64,000 nucleotides of DNA, taken from Butyrivibrio fibrisolvens. Lineage in GTDB: Bacteria; Bacillota; Clostridia; Lachnospirales; Lachnospiraceae. Of the stretch, positions 43,747 to 53,503 are shown one piece after another. Numbering within the stretch: the first letter of the stretch is position 1; the number at the start of each line of letters is the position of its first letter. Made by a program: the position numbers and the translations under genes. The notes beneath the pieces were generated by a model. It made no database searches. It was not told the origin of the DNA and worked only from the letters and a program-made list of their open reading frames with translations. Where the stretch lies: the NCBI RefSeq assembly GCF_037113525.1, contig NZ_CP146963.1, positions 4,402,001 to 4,466,000 of the forward strand, read 5' to 3'.

Positions 43747-44725
43747 ACATTGTTTCCCCCGTAACATATGCATAACCAACTGTATAGTCGTTCATCTTGT
43801 TACGTTCGTCTTTAAGAACGTAGGCAAGACTGTTTATTGCCATATAGCCCATTTCATATTCATTGATGACCACCATACCGCCTATTATTCCCTGATCCAG
43901 GTCACTAAGGTTTTCAGGTGAGCACCCTATTCCATAAAGCTTTACATTTTTCTGACCATTAGTTGGATAAGAATTATAACTATCTACCATCTGTATATAG
44001 TCTGCTGCCGTCTCTGTTACATCATTATCAAGAGCTACAAGGATATCAGCATCATTGATATTTACCAGTTCACCGATCTCTCTTTCTGACAGCTCAGTTG
44101 CTTCCACACTGAATACTATCTGCGCACCGGCTTTTTGTGATACTTCTTTAAAAGCATTTATCCTCTCCTGAACTGATGCAAGCTTAAGGTTTCCTGCAAG
44201 TACACCTATTCTTATACCTGACAGATCCCCATAATCGTTCTCGATCCTTGTTGCCAGTTCACTGCTTACCTGTACACTGTCCGCTCCTATGTAGCTTATC
44301 CTGCTGTTATCCAGTTCATCTTTTGCAACATTGTTATCAATAAGCTCGACATAGACATTAGCCGGCATATCCGAAAGGATATCTACTCCCCCACTTCCGG
44401 AACAAAGCTGAACAATTACAGCATCAGCGCCATTTTCTATTTCCTGGTAGATAAGATTTTTTTCCTGCTCAGGACTGCCTTCAAAATCTGTTGTAACATA
44501 GTTAAGTCTTATGCCATTTTCTCTTGCTGCCTGCCGCAGTCCTGTCTGAAAGCTGTCCCACCTCGCGCTGTTACTGTCATCGACGATTACTGATATCTGG
44601 TATTTAACAACAGTACCATCAACATTTATCACATCGATAGCGCAGACAACGATACCTATAACGATCGCAGTTACTATAGCAGCAAGCCATTTACTTTCAT
44701 TAAATATATTCCGCGGATTCCACAT
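43703..44725 (-). CDS. Membrane-anchored sugar-binding protein (XylFII-like), sensing operon
   Basis: This 340-residue protein has an uncleaved-looking N-terminal anchor (about 13-33, WLAAIVTAIVIGIVVCAIDV) and no lipobox, followed by a type 1 periplasmic binding domain: ISVIVDDSNSARWDSFQTGL, VIVQLCSGSGGVDILSDM, IRIGVLAGNL and ILVALDNDVTETAADYIQ. The gene overlaps the upstream kinase gene by 26 bp and the next binding protein gene by 44 bp, showing strong coupling. Architecture and context resemble XylFII, which binds D-xylose and activates the LytS kinase in Clostridium. The ligand is not assignable from the sequence. Confidence 0.87.
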   Translation of the reverse strand: MWNPRNIFNESKWLAAIVTAIVIGIVVCAIDVINVDGTVVKYQISVIVDDSNSARWDSFQTGLRQAARENGIRLNYVTTDFEGSPEQEKNLIYQEIENGADAVIVQLCSGSGGVDILSDMPANVYVELIDNNVAKDELDNSRISYIGADSVQVSSELATRIENDYGDLSGIRIGVLAGNLKLASVQERINAFKEVSQKAGAQIVFSVEATELSEREIGELVNINDADILVALDNDVTETAADYIQMVDSYNSYPTNGQKNVKLYGIGCSPENLSDLDQGIIGGMVVINEYEMGYMAINSLAYVLKDERNKMNDYTVGYAYVTGETMYDEGNQQILFPIGD

Positions 44726-46544
44726 CTTTAGCGCTTTCCTCCGAATATTCTATGTATGGCATGTGAATAGTTACTTTGGTACCCTCATCTGCCTCTGTAT
44801 CTATCATTAACCCGTAGTCCTTACCAAATCTCAGCTGAAGTCTTCTGTGGACGTTTATAAGGCCAACGCCTGATCCTCTTGCTCTGGTTCTTCCCTCTTC
44901 TGTAAGAAGACCTTCTGCCTGCTCAGGGCTCATTCCATAGCCGTTGTCTTCAACTTCGATATATACTTCATCTTCTTTTCTGTATCCGCGAACCTTGATA
45001 CTTCCGGGATCTTCCATGCCTTTAACACCATAATAGATGGCATTTTCCAAAAGAGGCTGAACCACAAGCTTAACTATACAGCAGTCCATTATTTCCGGAT
45101 CGATATCATAACTTACAGAAAAAGAATCCTTGAACCTTACCTTCTGAATATTGGTATAGTTCTCTGCATGCTTTATCTCTTCACTGACACGTATGATATT
45201 TCTTCCACTTGAAAGACTTATTCTAAACAGTGAAGAAAGCTGGGTTATCATATATACAGCTTCCTTGTTTCTACCATCCTCGACCATCCATACGATCGAA
45301 TCCAGGGTGTTATAAAGAAAGTGCGGATTAACCTGAGACTGAAGCGCATCAAGCTCGCTTTTTCTCTTTTCTTCCTGCTCCTTAATAATGTCTCCCATAA
45401 GGAAAGAGATCTGATTGAGGAGCTTTTGAAGCGTACTTCCAAGATACTGAACTTCACTGGAACCGCCTATATATACCAGCGGAACGCTTTTTTCCGTAAC
45501 TTCAATATCATGGATCGAAGCTGTAAGCTTTCTTATCGGGCTTGAAATCCTCGCAGAAATAAGCCTGTTCAAAAGAAGTACCGCAAGCATTACAAGAAGA
45601 ACGATAAGGATCATAAACGATCTTGTACTTCTAAGTCCTACAGACAGATTCTTGGTAGGGATAACGCTTATAAGCTTCCATCCTGTATAGCTTATAGTGT
45701 TGACTATCTCTATTCTCTTTTCACCATTAAACTTCTCTTCATAAACTCCATCAGAATAGGATGCTACAGTCGTATTGTTTTCTTCATAGAGACCGGATAC
45801 GATCTGCATGTTCTGAGGGTGGTAGATGATCCTTCCCTCTCTATCGCACAGGTATATATATCCCTGTGAAAGGGAATTGTTGAGAATATCGAACATCTGA
45901 TATACAGTCGTATAATCCATGTCTACAAGAAGAACACCCTGCTTCGGGATGCCTCCCCTTGTAAACATGACAGAACGGCTGAGCGATATTACCCAGTAAT
46001 ATCTGTTTGACGAATCACTAAAAAGGTTCTGAACATGAGGCGTTGAGAAATGCATGTTCTCAACTTCTCCTGTTGCGTCTGTGAACCATTCCTGCGTGGT
46101 AACATCGATATTTTTCTTCTGGATGGCTGATGGGGCTGCTCCCAGGAGCCTTCCATTAGATTCAAAAAGTGCCATTGAAACAACATAATCTTTGTTGGAT
46201 TCATATAGAAGATTCATCTGACTTCCTATCTTGTCGACATAGATATCAGATGTCTGTATTGATGTGTAATAAAAGGCATCAGAAAGCTGCCTCATCTGTC
46301 TCAGGTAATCTTCAAGCTTTTCACCTGTCTGAGAGAGGATCGTTCTGGCATTTTCAGTTGCAACCTGACGAGATATAGATGCAAAGCTCCTGTAAAGAAC
46401 TGCACCTAAAAGACTCATGGACAAAATTGAAACAACTGTATATGAGGTCAGGAGCGTGATCTGAATATTACGTGCTCCAAGTTTTCTTTTCAGCTCGTGA
46501 TGACCTTTTTTTATCCTGCTATCTCTCCCTTTGAAAATCCCCAT
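44700..46544 (-). CDS. YesM/LytS-type sensor histidine kinase
   Basis: The 614-residue kinase has transmembrane helices at about 29-51 and 305-327 with a 250-residue extracellular double-CACHE-like region between them. A HAMP linker and coiled coil follow. The His_kinase domain carries the phospho-acceptor in QSQVNPHFLYNTLDSIVWMV, and the ATPase domain has PLLENAIYYGVKG, EDNGYGMSPEQ and GSGVGLINVHRRLQLRFG. It pairs with the YesN-type regulator encoded 9 bp upstream. Genes for two sugar-binding proteins overlap its 3' end, so it probably senses sugar through them in addition to its own sensor domain. Confidence 0.92.
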   Translation of the reverse strand: MGIFKGRDSRIKKGHHELKRKLGARNIQITLLTSYTVVSILSMSLLGAVLYRSFASISRQVATENARTILSQTGEKLEDYLRQMRQLSDAFYYTSIQTSDIYVDKIGSQMNLLYESNKDYVVSMALFESNGRLLGAAPSAIQKKNIDVTTQEWFTDATGEVENMHFSTPHVQNLFSDSSNRYYWVISLSRSVMFTRGGIPKQGVLLVDMDYTTVYQMFDILNNSLSQGYIYLCDREGRIIYHPQNMQIVSGLYEENNTTVASYSDGVYEEKFNGEKRIEIVNTISYTGWKLISVIPTKNLSVGLRSTRSFMILIVLLVMLAVLLLNRLISARISSPIRKLTASIHDIEVTEKSVPLVYIGGSSEVQYLGSTLQKLLNQISFLMGDIIKEQEEKRKSELDALQSQVNPHFLYNTLDSIVWMVEDGRNKEAVYMITQLSSLFRISLSSGRNIIRVSEEIKHAENYTNIQKVRFKDSFSVSYDIDPEIMDCCIVKLVVQPLLENAIYYGVKGMEDPGSIKVRGYRKEDEVYIEVEDNGYGMSPEQAEGLLTEEGRTRARGSGVGLINVHRRLQLRFGKDYGLMIDTEADEGTKVTIHMPYIEYSEESAKDVESAEYI

Positions 46545-46553
46545 ATATCCTCT

Positions 46554-48149
46554 TTAAGAGTTTTCACCTCTATTTCGGAACTTTGAAGGTGTTATTCCAT
46601 ACTGGCGTTTAAAAACATAGCTGAAATAATTAGGATCAGTAAAGCCAACTTCTGCAGCTATGACATAGGTTTTCTTGTCAGATGTCATAAGAATCTCTCT
46701 TGCCTTATCCATACGATAATCCGTAAGATATGTAACAAAAGTCTTACCTGTTTCCTTTTTAAATACTGTTGAGAAATATGCAGAACTTACCCCAAGATTC
46801 TTGCATATCTTTTCTATTGTAATCCCCTCTTCGTTATAGTGAGCAGCGACATATTCCTGTGCTTTAAGCACGAAGGACTTCTGTCCCTTACTCCTTACAT
46901 CCCCGATCATCTGCTGCATCCTTGTAAGGATTCCCGTCAGCATGATCTTAAACTCTTCAACATCCGGAAGTGCCTTGCCTATTGTGTTCTCTGTAAAGAT
47001 CTCATCTATGACAAGGTGATTCTCCTGAGCAAATCTGTAAAGTCTGCTCATTGTATCCGTGATAAAAAACTCATACAGCTTCATCGTGCCAAGATCCTGG
47101 CTGTAGCTGTCTATAAATCTCCCCGCTTCCAAAGGTATATCAATTGTATCTTCTACACGTATCCTTCTGAGAATATCTGAAAGAGTCTTACCACTTTCAT
47201 CCAGAATAGTCTCATTATTGTGTTCGGGCTCAATCTCCATGATATTAATAGCTTTACCAATTCCATATATAGCCCTTGATGATACTGCCTGAGAAGCGCC
47301 CTCAAGCGAATGGACCGTATCCATAGGATCGGTACATACCATTCCAAGTCCTACTGTTACTACCGCTTTACAGGCTATCTTTGCAAGTCTGCAGAAGCTG
47401 TCACAATCATCCGTAAGCTCAATGACCTGCCTTGAATCGTCCATCTGGGCGATCATAACAGTATCTCCCTGATAGGAAAAGAACTTACCGCGCCACTTCT
47501 CTTCAAGCCTTTCCTGAGCCAGTCTTCTTACTGAAATTCCAAGAAGAACCGGATTAAGACCCTCCGGCGCAAGTGTAGAAGAAGTATGTATAAGGACAAC
47601 ATCATATACCGGACCTTTAAGATCTATCTGATAATTAAGAAGATACTCTGCAAGGTGTTCCTGCGGAATCCTGCCTGATACAAGCTCAGCATAAAAGTTT
47701 TCCTGCAAAAGCGGAAGACTTTGTGCATAATATCTTGAGAGCTTCCTGATACTCTGACGCTCTTCTGCTTCTTTATCAAGAGATTCCCTTATCCTTGTAA
47801 AAAGGCTACTTAGTTCATCCGAATTAACAGGCTTTAAGATATACTCTTCTGCCTCAAGCTTAATCGCTTCCTTGGCATATTCAAATTCATCGTAACCTGA
47901 GAAAATAATGATCTTAACACCAGGACACAGCTTACGTAGCTGTCTTGAAAACTCAAGACCATCCATATACGGCATCTGAATATCCGTCATGACAACGTCA
48001 GGAGTATCACCCTCTGCCATCTCCAAAGCTTCAAGTCCGTTATGAGCATAGGTAGGGACCTCATACCCCAGTCCCTCCCAATCTATTTTTCGAACGATGG
48101 CATTTATAACCTCTTCTTCATCATCAACAAGCAGACATTTGTAACCCAA
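46554..48149 (-). CDS. YesN-type response regulator with AraC DNA-binding domain
   Basis: I place the start at a TTG (48149) because GGAGG lies 7 nt upstream and the receiver domain begins immediately (MGYKCLLVDDEEEVINAIVR); a longer frame adds residues with no ribosome binding site. The 531-residue protein has a receiver domain with phospho-acceptor D56 in VVMTDIQMPYMDG, a long middle region of the YesN type (about 125-420), and a C-terminal AraC double helix-turn-helix: ITIEKICKNLGVSSAYFSTV and AAEVGFTDPNYFSYVFKRQY. Activators of this type bind direct repeats upstream of sugar-transport genes. Candidates are seen before the ChvE gene at 53533-53567. Confidence 0.92.
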   Translation of the reverse strand: MGYKCLLVDDEEEVINAIVRKIDWEGLGYEVPTYAHNGLEALEMAEGDTPDVVMTDIQMPYMDGLEFSRQLRKLCPGVKIIIFSGYDEFEYAKEAIKLEAEEYILKPVNSDELSSLFTRIRESLDKEAEERQSIRKLSRYYAQSLPLLQENFYAELVSGRIPQEHLAEYLLNYQIDLKGPVYDVVLIHTSSTLAPEGLNPVLLGISVRRLAQERLEEKWRGKFFSYQGDTVMIAQMDDSRQVIELTDDCDSFCRLAKIACKAVVTVGLGMVCTDPMDTVHSLEGASQAVSSRAIYGIGKAINIMEIEPEHNNETILDESGKTLSDILRRIRVEDTIDIPLEAGRFIDSYSQDLGTMKLYEFFITDTMSRLYRFAQENHLVIDEIFTENTIGKALPDVEEFKIMLTGILTRMQQMIGDVRSKGQKSFVLKAQEYVAAHYNEEGITIEKICKNLGVSSAYFSTVFKKETGKTFVTYLTDYRMDKAREILMTSDKKTYVIAAEVGFTDPNYFSYVFKRQYGITPSKFRNRGENS

Positions 48150-48204
48150 TATATCGCCTCCGTACCCGTTTCTGTGACCATTATACATCTTATTACCAAA
48201 AATA

Positions 48205-48236
48205 GCGCGGCCAAAGTAGAGGCCGCGCCCTTTTTT
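48205..48236. terminator. Terminator of the sugar ABC transporter operon
   Basis: GCGCGGCC pairs with GGCCGCGC, with AAAATAG on one side and CCTTTTTT on the other. A TATAAT -10 for the yesN gene on the minus strand lies at 48180-48185, directly beyond the hairpin, with no good -35. Confidence 0.8.
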
Positions 48237-48248
48237 AAAGTCAGAATA

Positions 48249-49421
48249 TTACTTTTTCTTAGCTGCTACTCTAGCTGAGATGATATCAAATGCAACTGCA
48301 GCAAGAAGTACGACGCCCTTGATGATCTTCTGATAGTTAGCATCAATACTAAGAATACTCATTCCAAGGTTAATTACACCGATGATAGTAGCACCGATAA
48401 CTACGCCGAATACTGAACCCTTTCCACCGTATGCTGATACACCACCAACAACGCAGGCAGAGATGGCATCCATCTCGTAGTTAGTTCCGGCTGTTGAGTT
48501 TGCAGCCTGGAATCTTGCTACAACAGTCCATGCACTTATAACAGTAAGAACTGCCATGTTAAGGTATGCAAGGAAAAGTATCTTTTTGGTATTGATACCT
48601 GAAAGTCTTGTAGCCTCTCTGTTACCACCAATTGTATAGAAGTAACGACCGATTGTTGTCTTCTCTGTTATGAATGCATAGATAAGAACAATTGCAAGAG
48701 CCCATACAAGAGCTGTAGGAATACCACCTGCATATGCAAGCTTGTATGCAAAGAGCATTATAACAGCACCGAATACAACGATCTTAACCATCATAATAGC
48801 AAATGTATCGTGAACATATCCCTTTTTGATCTTGACCTGACGGCTTCTTACAAGAAGTGCAGCAACAAGAAGTACTGAGATAACTCCAAATACCATACAA
48901 GGAATGTTCATCTGCTTACCAGGTGTCTCAAAAAGCTTACCTGAAAAGATTTTGAGGTATGTCTGTGGAATAGGAGCAATTGAACCTGTTGTACTATTTG
49001 AAGAAAGGATTGATGTTCCTATACCTCTGAATGCAAGATATCCAACCAGTGTTGCGATCCACGGTGGGATATTGACATAAGCGATCAAAGCACCAAGTAC
49101 ACATCCGTATATAATACCGATAGCAAGCATTGCTACAATGGACAGTCCAACACTATGTTTCTGAACTACCATCATTACACCACCTACAGATCCAAGGAAA
49201 CAGATAAAAGATCCGCAGGAAAGATCAATGTTACCACCTGTCAGCATACACATAAGCATACCGCAACCAAGAATGTAAACATAAGCATTCTGGATTATAA
49301 GTGCGCTAAAATACTGAGATTGAAAAATACTGCCCTGAGTCATAATACAGAAGAAAAGGTATACGACAACAAGAATCAGAAGTCTTGTATTTGATTTTAA
49401 AAATTTCATTACTTTTTCCAT
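48249..49421 (-). CDS. Second sugar ABC transporter permease (MmsB/XylH-like)
   Basis: The ATG at 49421 follows GGGGG at 9 nt. The 390-residue permease has about ten membrane helices of the BPD_transp_2 family: LGCGMLMCMLTGGNIDLSCG, PPWIATLVGYLAFRG, TIGRYFYTIGGNREATRLSG (cytoplasmic loop for ATPase contact) and AISACVVGGVSAYGGKGSVF. It is clearly paralogous to the permease encoded just upstream (14-bp gap). Usual ChvE/MmsA/MmsB systems have one permease that homodimerises; two suggest a heterodimer or alternative complexes. Last gene of the transporter operon. Confidence 0.9.
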   Translation of the reverse strand: MEKVMKFLKSNTRLLILVVVYLFFCIMTQGSIFQSQYFSALIIQNAYVYILGCGMLMCMLTGGNIDLSCGSFICFLGSVGGVMMVVQKHSVGLSIVAMLAIGIIYGCVLGALIAYVNIPPWIATLVGYLAFRGIGTSILSSNSTTGSIAPIPQTYLKIFSGKLFETPGKQMNIPCMVFGVISVLLVAALLVRSRQVKIKKGYVHDTFAIMMVKIVVFGAVIMLFAYKLAYAGGIPTALVWALAIVLIYAFITEKTTIGRYFYTIGGNREATRLSGINTKKILFLAYLNMAVLTVISAWTVVARFQAANSTAGTNYEMDAISACVVGGVSAYGGKGSVFGVVIGATIIGVINLGMSILSIDANYQKIIKGVVLLAAVAFDIISARVAAKKK

Positions 49422-49434
49422 TTTGTCGTCCCCC

Positions 49435-50610
49435 TTACTGCTTCTCTCTCTTAGACAGAATATCAAACATAACTGCCAGAAGAAGTACTATACCTTTTAC
49501 AACTTTCTGATAGTTTGAGTCAACACCCATGATACTCATGCCCTGGTTGATAACACCAAGAAGAGCAGCGCCGATGAATACTCCGGAAATCTTACCGGTT
49601 CCGCCATAAGCTGAAGCTCCGCCAATGAAGCATGCTGCAATAGCGTCCATCTCGTATCCCTGACCATATGTAGGCTGAGCAGAAGCAGCTCTTGCTACTG
49701 TAAGGATACCTGCAAGACCTGCAAGGAATCCCATATTTGCATAAGCGATAAAGTATACAAGCTTGGTATTAACACCTGAAAGTGATGTAGCCTTCTCATT
49801 ACCACCTACAGCGTAGAGATAACGACCAACAGCTGTATTATTAAGTACATAGTTATAGATAAGCATTACTGCTGCTATCCAGATAAGACCTGTAGGAACA
49901 CCCTTGTAGCTTGCAAGAACATATGAAAATACCATGATAACTACACAGATGACAACAGCCTTAACAAGCTTGATCACCGGATCTTCTGAAGCTATGTTGA
50001 GCTTCTTTTCCTTAATGACGCCACTTATTGTAGTTGCAAGATATATAAGAGCAACAATAGCACCGATCACAAGACAAGTAACATTGAGCTTAACACTCTC
50101 AATCGTGAAAATGTCCTTTACATAACAGTCAGCTCCGCCACCAAATACCTTAAGGAATACAGTGTCGTTAATACCAACTGCAAGTCCGTTCATTGCTACG
50201 TTTGCAAGTCCTCTGAATGCATACATTCCAGCAAGTGTTGCAATGAATGGAGGTACGCTTATCCATGCGATCCAATAACCCTGGAAAGCACCAATGATAA
50301 GTCCAATAACAAGCATTACGAGTACTGCAACCCAAACATTCATTCCGCTCTTCATTATCAGTGCACCAACACCACCAGCAAAGCAGACTACTGAACCAAC
50401 TGCAAGGTCGATGTTACCACCTGTCAGGATACACATAAGCATACCTGTTGCAAGAACGAATACGTAAGCATTCTGTGATATAAGGTTATTTACATTCTGC
50501 GCATACAGAATCTTACCCTCTGTTGTGATAGCAAAGTATATTACAACAACAATGAGTGCAAGGATCATTGCGTATTTCTGGAAAAAGGAAGACAGTGCAT
50601 TTGTTTTCAT
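49435..50610 (-). CDS. mmsB: Multiple-monosaccharide ABC transporter permease
   Basis: The 391-residue membrane permease is of the XylH/GguB/MmsB type, the transmembrane subunit for xylose, arabinose, galactose or glucose import. Conserved segments are LATGMLMCILTGGNIDLAVG, VPPFIATLAGMYAFRGLAN, TAVGRYLYAVGGNEKATSLS and AIAACFIGGASAYGGTGKIS. The start codon overlaps the ATPase stop by 4 bp, so the stoichiometry is tightly coupled. It differs from the downstream paralogue in its loops (for example the segment near 140-175), pointing to divergence after duplication. Confidence 0.92.
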   Translation of the reverse strand: MKTNALSSFFQKYAMILALIVVVIYFAITTEGKILYAQNVNNLISQNAYVFVLATGMLMCILTGGNIDLAVGSVVCFAGGVGALIMKSGMNVWVAVLVMLVIGLIIGAFQGYWIAWISVPPFIATLAGMYAFRGLANVAMNGLAVGINDTVFLKVFGGGADCYVKDIFTIESVKLNVTCLVIGAIVALIYLATTISGVIKEKKLNIASEDPVIKLVKAVVICVVIMVFSYVLASYKGVPTGLIWIAAVMLIYNYVLNNTAVGRYLYAVGGNEKATSLSGVNTKLVYFIAYANMGFLAGLAGILTVARAASAQPTYGQGYEMDAIAACFIGGASAYGGTGKISGVFIGAALLGVINQGMSIMGVDSNYQKVVKGIVLLLAVMFDILSKREKQ

Positions 50611-52151
50611 GCTGTTGCCTCCTTTCCTGATCTAAGGATCGCAGCCATTATATTCTCCTGTGTAGCTTCAGAAGCCGGCATCTCTCCGACAATCTTAGCT
50701 TCGTTCATAATATAGATTCTGTCACTCATTCCAAGTACTTCAGGAAGCTCTGAAGAAATCATAATGACAGTCTTACCTTCTCTTACCATATCGTTGATGA
50801 TGCAGTAGATCTCATACTTGGCACCAACGTCGATACCTCTTGTAGGCTCATCAAGAATAAGGATGTCAGGATTAGCAAAAAGCCACTTTGCAAGAAGAAC
50901 CTTCTGCTGGTTACCACCTGAAAGATTACCTACATTCTGTTCTACGGAAGGACATTTGGTCTTAAGTCTTTCTTTGTAATCAACTGCGATGTTATATTCC
51001 TTATCTTTATCAATTACAAAGTTCTTAGAAATAGAATCCAGATTAGCAAGTGTCGTATTGATCTTGATAGACTGGGAAAGAACAAGTCCGTTACCCTTTC
51101 TGTCTTCTGTAACATAAGCAATCTTGTGCTTGATGGCATCATTTGTACTCTTCTTCATGTGTACTTCTTTGCCATCGATCTTTAATGAACCTGAGATGTT
51201 AACGCCGTATGACTGACCGAAGATACTCATGGCAAGCTCAGTTCTTCCTGCGCCCATAAGACCGTAAAGACCTACAACCTCGCCTTTTCTTGCATACAGT
51301 GATACGTTATCAACAACTTTTCTTTCAGGATAAAGCGGATGATATACTGTCCAGTTATCAACTTCAAGCTCGATATCACCAACTTTAACATCAGGACGTT
51401 TAGGGAAACGGTCTGTGATCTCACGACCAACCATGCCCTTGATGATACGGTCTTCAGAGATAGGTTCCTTCCCATGATTACTGATGGTTTCAACAGTACC
51501 ACCATCTCTCAGGACCGTAATATTATCTGCAACATAAGAAACCTCATTGAGCTTGTGGGTGATGATGATCATAGTCATACCCTGCTTTTTGAATTCAAGC
51601 ATAAGATCAAGAAGTGCCTTAGAATCTGTCTCATTTAATGAAGATGTAGGTTCGTCAAGGATAAGAAGTTTTGCCTTCTTAGCAAGTGCCTTAGCGATCT
51701 CTACAAGCTGCTGTTTACCTGTTCCAAGTGCTTTAACAGGTGTTCTTGAGGACTCTGAAAGTCCTACCATCTTTAGATACTTATCTGCTTCGGAATATGT
51801 TTCATTCCAGTTGATTCTTGTTTTTTTACCTTTTTCATTTCCAAGATACATGTTCTCGCCGATAGACATCTCCGGTACGAGAGCAAGCTCCTGGTGAATA
51901 ATAACAATACCTTTTCTCTCTGAATCCTTGATCTTGTTGAACTGGCAGACCTCACCATTATAAATGATATCCCCTTCGTATGAACCATATGGATATATTC
52001 CACTAAGTACATTCATAAGTGTGGACTTGCCGGCACCATTCTCGCCTACAAGAGCATGTATTTCGCCCTCTTCAACTTTGAAATTAACATTATCAAGCGC
52101 CTTGACTCCGGGGAAGGTCTTGGTTATGTTCTTCATTTCCAATATTGTCAT
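50607..52151 (-). CDS. mmsA: Multiple-monosaccharide ABC transporter ATP-binding protein
   Basis: This 514-residue protein has two fused ABC ATPase domains, as in MglA, XylG and GguA. The first domain has Walker A GENGAGKSTLMNVLSGIYP, a signature reading LGTGKQQLVEIAKAL (altered from LSxGQQQ) and Walker B KLLILDEPTSSLNETD. The second has the degenerate P-loop GLMGAGRTELAMSIFG typical of this family, a full signature LSGGNQQKVLLAKWL and LILDEPTRGIDVGAKYEIY. It powers import with the permeases encoded downstream. The chvE-like gene is 136 bp upstream, separated by strong hairpins. Confidence 0.94.
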   Translation of the reverse strand: MTILEMKNITKTFPGVKALDNVNFKVEEGEIHALVGENGAGKSTLMNVLSGIYPYGSYEGDIIYNGEVCQFNKIKDSERKGIVIIHQELALVPEMSIGENMYLGNEKGKKTRINWNETYSEADKYLKMVGLSESSRTPVKALGTGKQQLVEIAKALAKKAKLLILDEPTSSLNETDSKALLDLMLEFKKQGMTMIIITHKLNEVSYVADNITVLRDGGTVETISNHGKEPISEDRIIKGMVGREITDRFPKRPDVKVGDIELEVDNWTVYHPLYPERKVVDNVSLYARKGEVVGLYGLMGAGRTELAMSIFGQSYGVNISGSLKIDGKEVHMKKSTNDAIKHKIAYVTEDRKGNGLVLSQSIKINTTLANLDSISKNFVIDKDKEYNIAVDYKERLKTKCPSVEQNVGNLSGGNQQKVLLAKWLFANPDILILDEPTRGIDVGAKYEIYCIINDMVREGKTVIMISSELPEVLGMSDRIYIMNEAKIVGEMPASEATQENIMAAILRSGKEATA

Positions 52152-52207
52152 AGCACTTTTTACTCTCCCTTTTTTACTACTACTTAGCGCAATGCCTTAC
52201 CATAAAC

Positions 52208-52274
52208 AAAATGGATCAAAATGATCCATTTTCAAAAATCGGAGTGAACGATTTTCAGAAACCGTTCACTCCGA
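52208..52274 (-). terminator. Twin hairpins between the chvE and mmsA genes
   Basis: On the minus strand a CGGAGTGAACG / CGTTCACTCCG stem (52239-52274) is followed by TTTTT, then a second AAAATGGATC/GATCCATTTT hairpin (52208-52232). This probably stops most transcripts after chvE, giving excess binding protein over ATPase and permeases, or protects its 3' end. Confidence 0.7.
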
Positions 52275-52287
52275 GGTTATTACTTAA

Positions 52288-53418
52288 TTACTTAAGCTGA
52301 TCCTCTGTGTAATATCCGGAATCAATAAGAAGTTCTTTGTAGTTAGATGCATCTGCGAATACAGGCTCGCAAAGGAATGAAGGAACTGTGATAACACCAT
52401 TGTTGTAAGTTGTTGTATCGTTAACATCAACTGTCTCGTTATTAACGATCTGAGTAACCATCTTAACAACCTGAGAAGCAAGTGTACGTGTATCCTTGAA
52501 TACTGACATTGACTGCTTACCAGCGATCATGTTCTTTGTATTCTCAATATCGCAGTCCTGACCAGTTACGATAGGATACTCACCGTTGTAGTTAGCTGCA
52601 AGAGCGTTCTCTACACCAAGAGCTGTAGAGTCGTTAGAGCAAAGCCATACATCAACGTTTGTTCCATCTGCATAGTAAGAAGAAAGAATGTTCTCTGCTC
52701 TTGACTGAGCTGTCTCTGTTGCCCATACAGCTGTTGCAACATCTTCGAATTCTTTCTGACCTGAAGGAATAACAAGCTTGCCTTCGTCAATGTACTTCTG
52801 AAGTGTTTCTACAGCACCGTTGTAGAAGAACATAGCATTGTTATCACCAGGGTCACCAGCTGTGATCTCAAGGTTGTATGTCTTATCTGTATTCTCAAGA
52901 TCAAGTTTCTCGATAATATAATTAGCCTGAACTACACCAACCTGATAGTTATCAAATGTAGCATAGTAAGAAACTGCATCTGAGTTCATGATAAGACGGT
53001 CATAAGCGATAACAGGAATTCCTGCTGTCTTAGCCATATCAAGAGCTTCACCAAGTGAAGATCCTTCGATAGCAGCGATAACGAGAACGTCAACCTGGTT
53101 GTTGATCATTGTCTCAACCTGTGAAAGCTGCTGCTGAACATCGTTAGAAGCATACTGAAGGTCTACAGTGTATCCTGCAGCCTCAAGCTCCTTCTGCATG
53201 TTATCACCATCCTGGTTCCATCTCTGAAGATCCTTAGTAGGCATTGAAACACCAACCTTAACGCCAGATGCGCTTCCGCCATCTGTTGTCTGCTGTGTCT
53301 GCTCGCCGCCATCACCGCCGCCTGCGTTACCACCATCAGTTGCGCCACCTGAGCAACCAACAAGAAGTGCAGCAGCCATACCAAGGCTGAGAACCTGTTT
53401 GAGTAACTGTTTCTTCAT
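52288..53418 (-). CDS. chvE: Multiple-monosaccharide-binding lipoprotein, ChvE-like
   Basis: The 376-residue solute-binding protein starts with a lipoprotein signal (LLVGC-S) and a Gly/Thr/Gln-rich tether. The ligand domain closely follows ChvE: GVSMPTKDLQRWNQDGDNM, VDLQYASNDVQQQLSQVETM, VLVIAAIEGSSLGEALDMAK, AYDRLIMNSDAVSYYATFDN and VWLCSNDSTALGVENALAAN, covering both lobes and the hinge. ChvE binds galactose, glucose, arabinose, xylose and related sugars. It is the first gene of the transporter operon, with its own promoter and candidate YesN sites, and would be the most expressed. Confidence 0.93.
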   Translation of the reverse strand: MKKQLLKQVLSLGMAAALLVGCSGGATDGGNAGGGDGGEQTQQTTDGGSASGVKVGVSMPTKDLQRWNQDGDNMQKELEAAGYTVDLQYASNDVQQQLSQVETMINNQVDVLVIAAIEGSSLGEALDMAKTAGIPVIAYDRLIMNSDAVSYYATFDNYQVGVVQANYIIEKLDLENTDKTYNLEITAGDPGDNNAMFFYNGAVETLQKYIDEGKLVIPSGQKEFEDVATAVWATETAQSRAENILSSYYADGTNVDVWLCSNDSTALGVENALAANYNGEYPIVTGQDCDIENTKNMIAGKQSMSVFKDTRTLASQVVKMVTQIVNNETVDVNDTTTYNNGVITVPSFLCEPVFADASNYKELLIDSGYYTEDQLK

Positions 53419-53503
53419 AATTTACCCTCCATTAAGAAATATAATATTTGTTTGGATATCAACTAGCGAATGCCAGATGAATCTCCCTCTCTGTGATAAA
53501 AGA

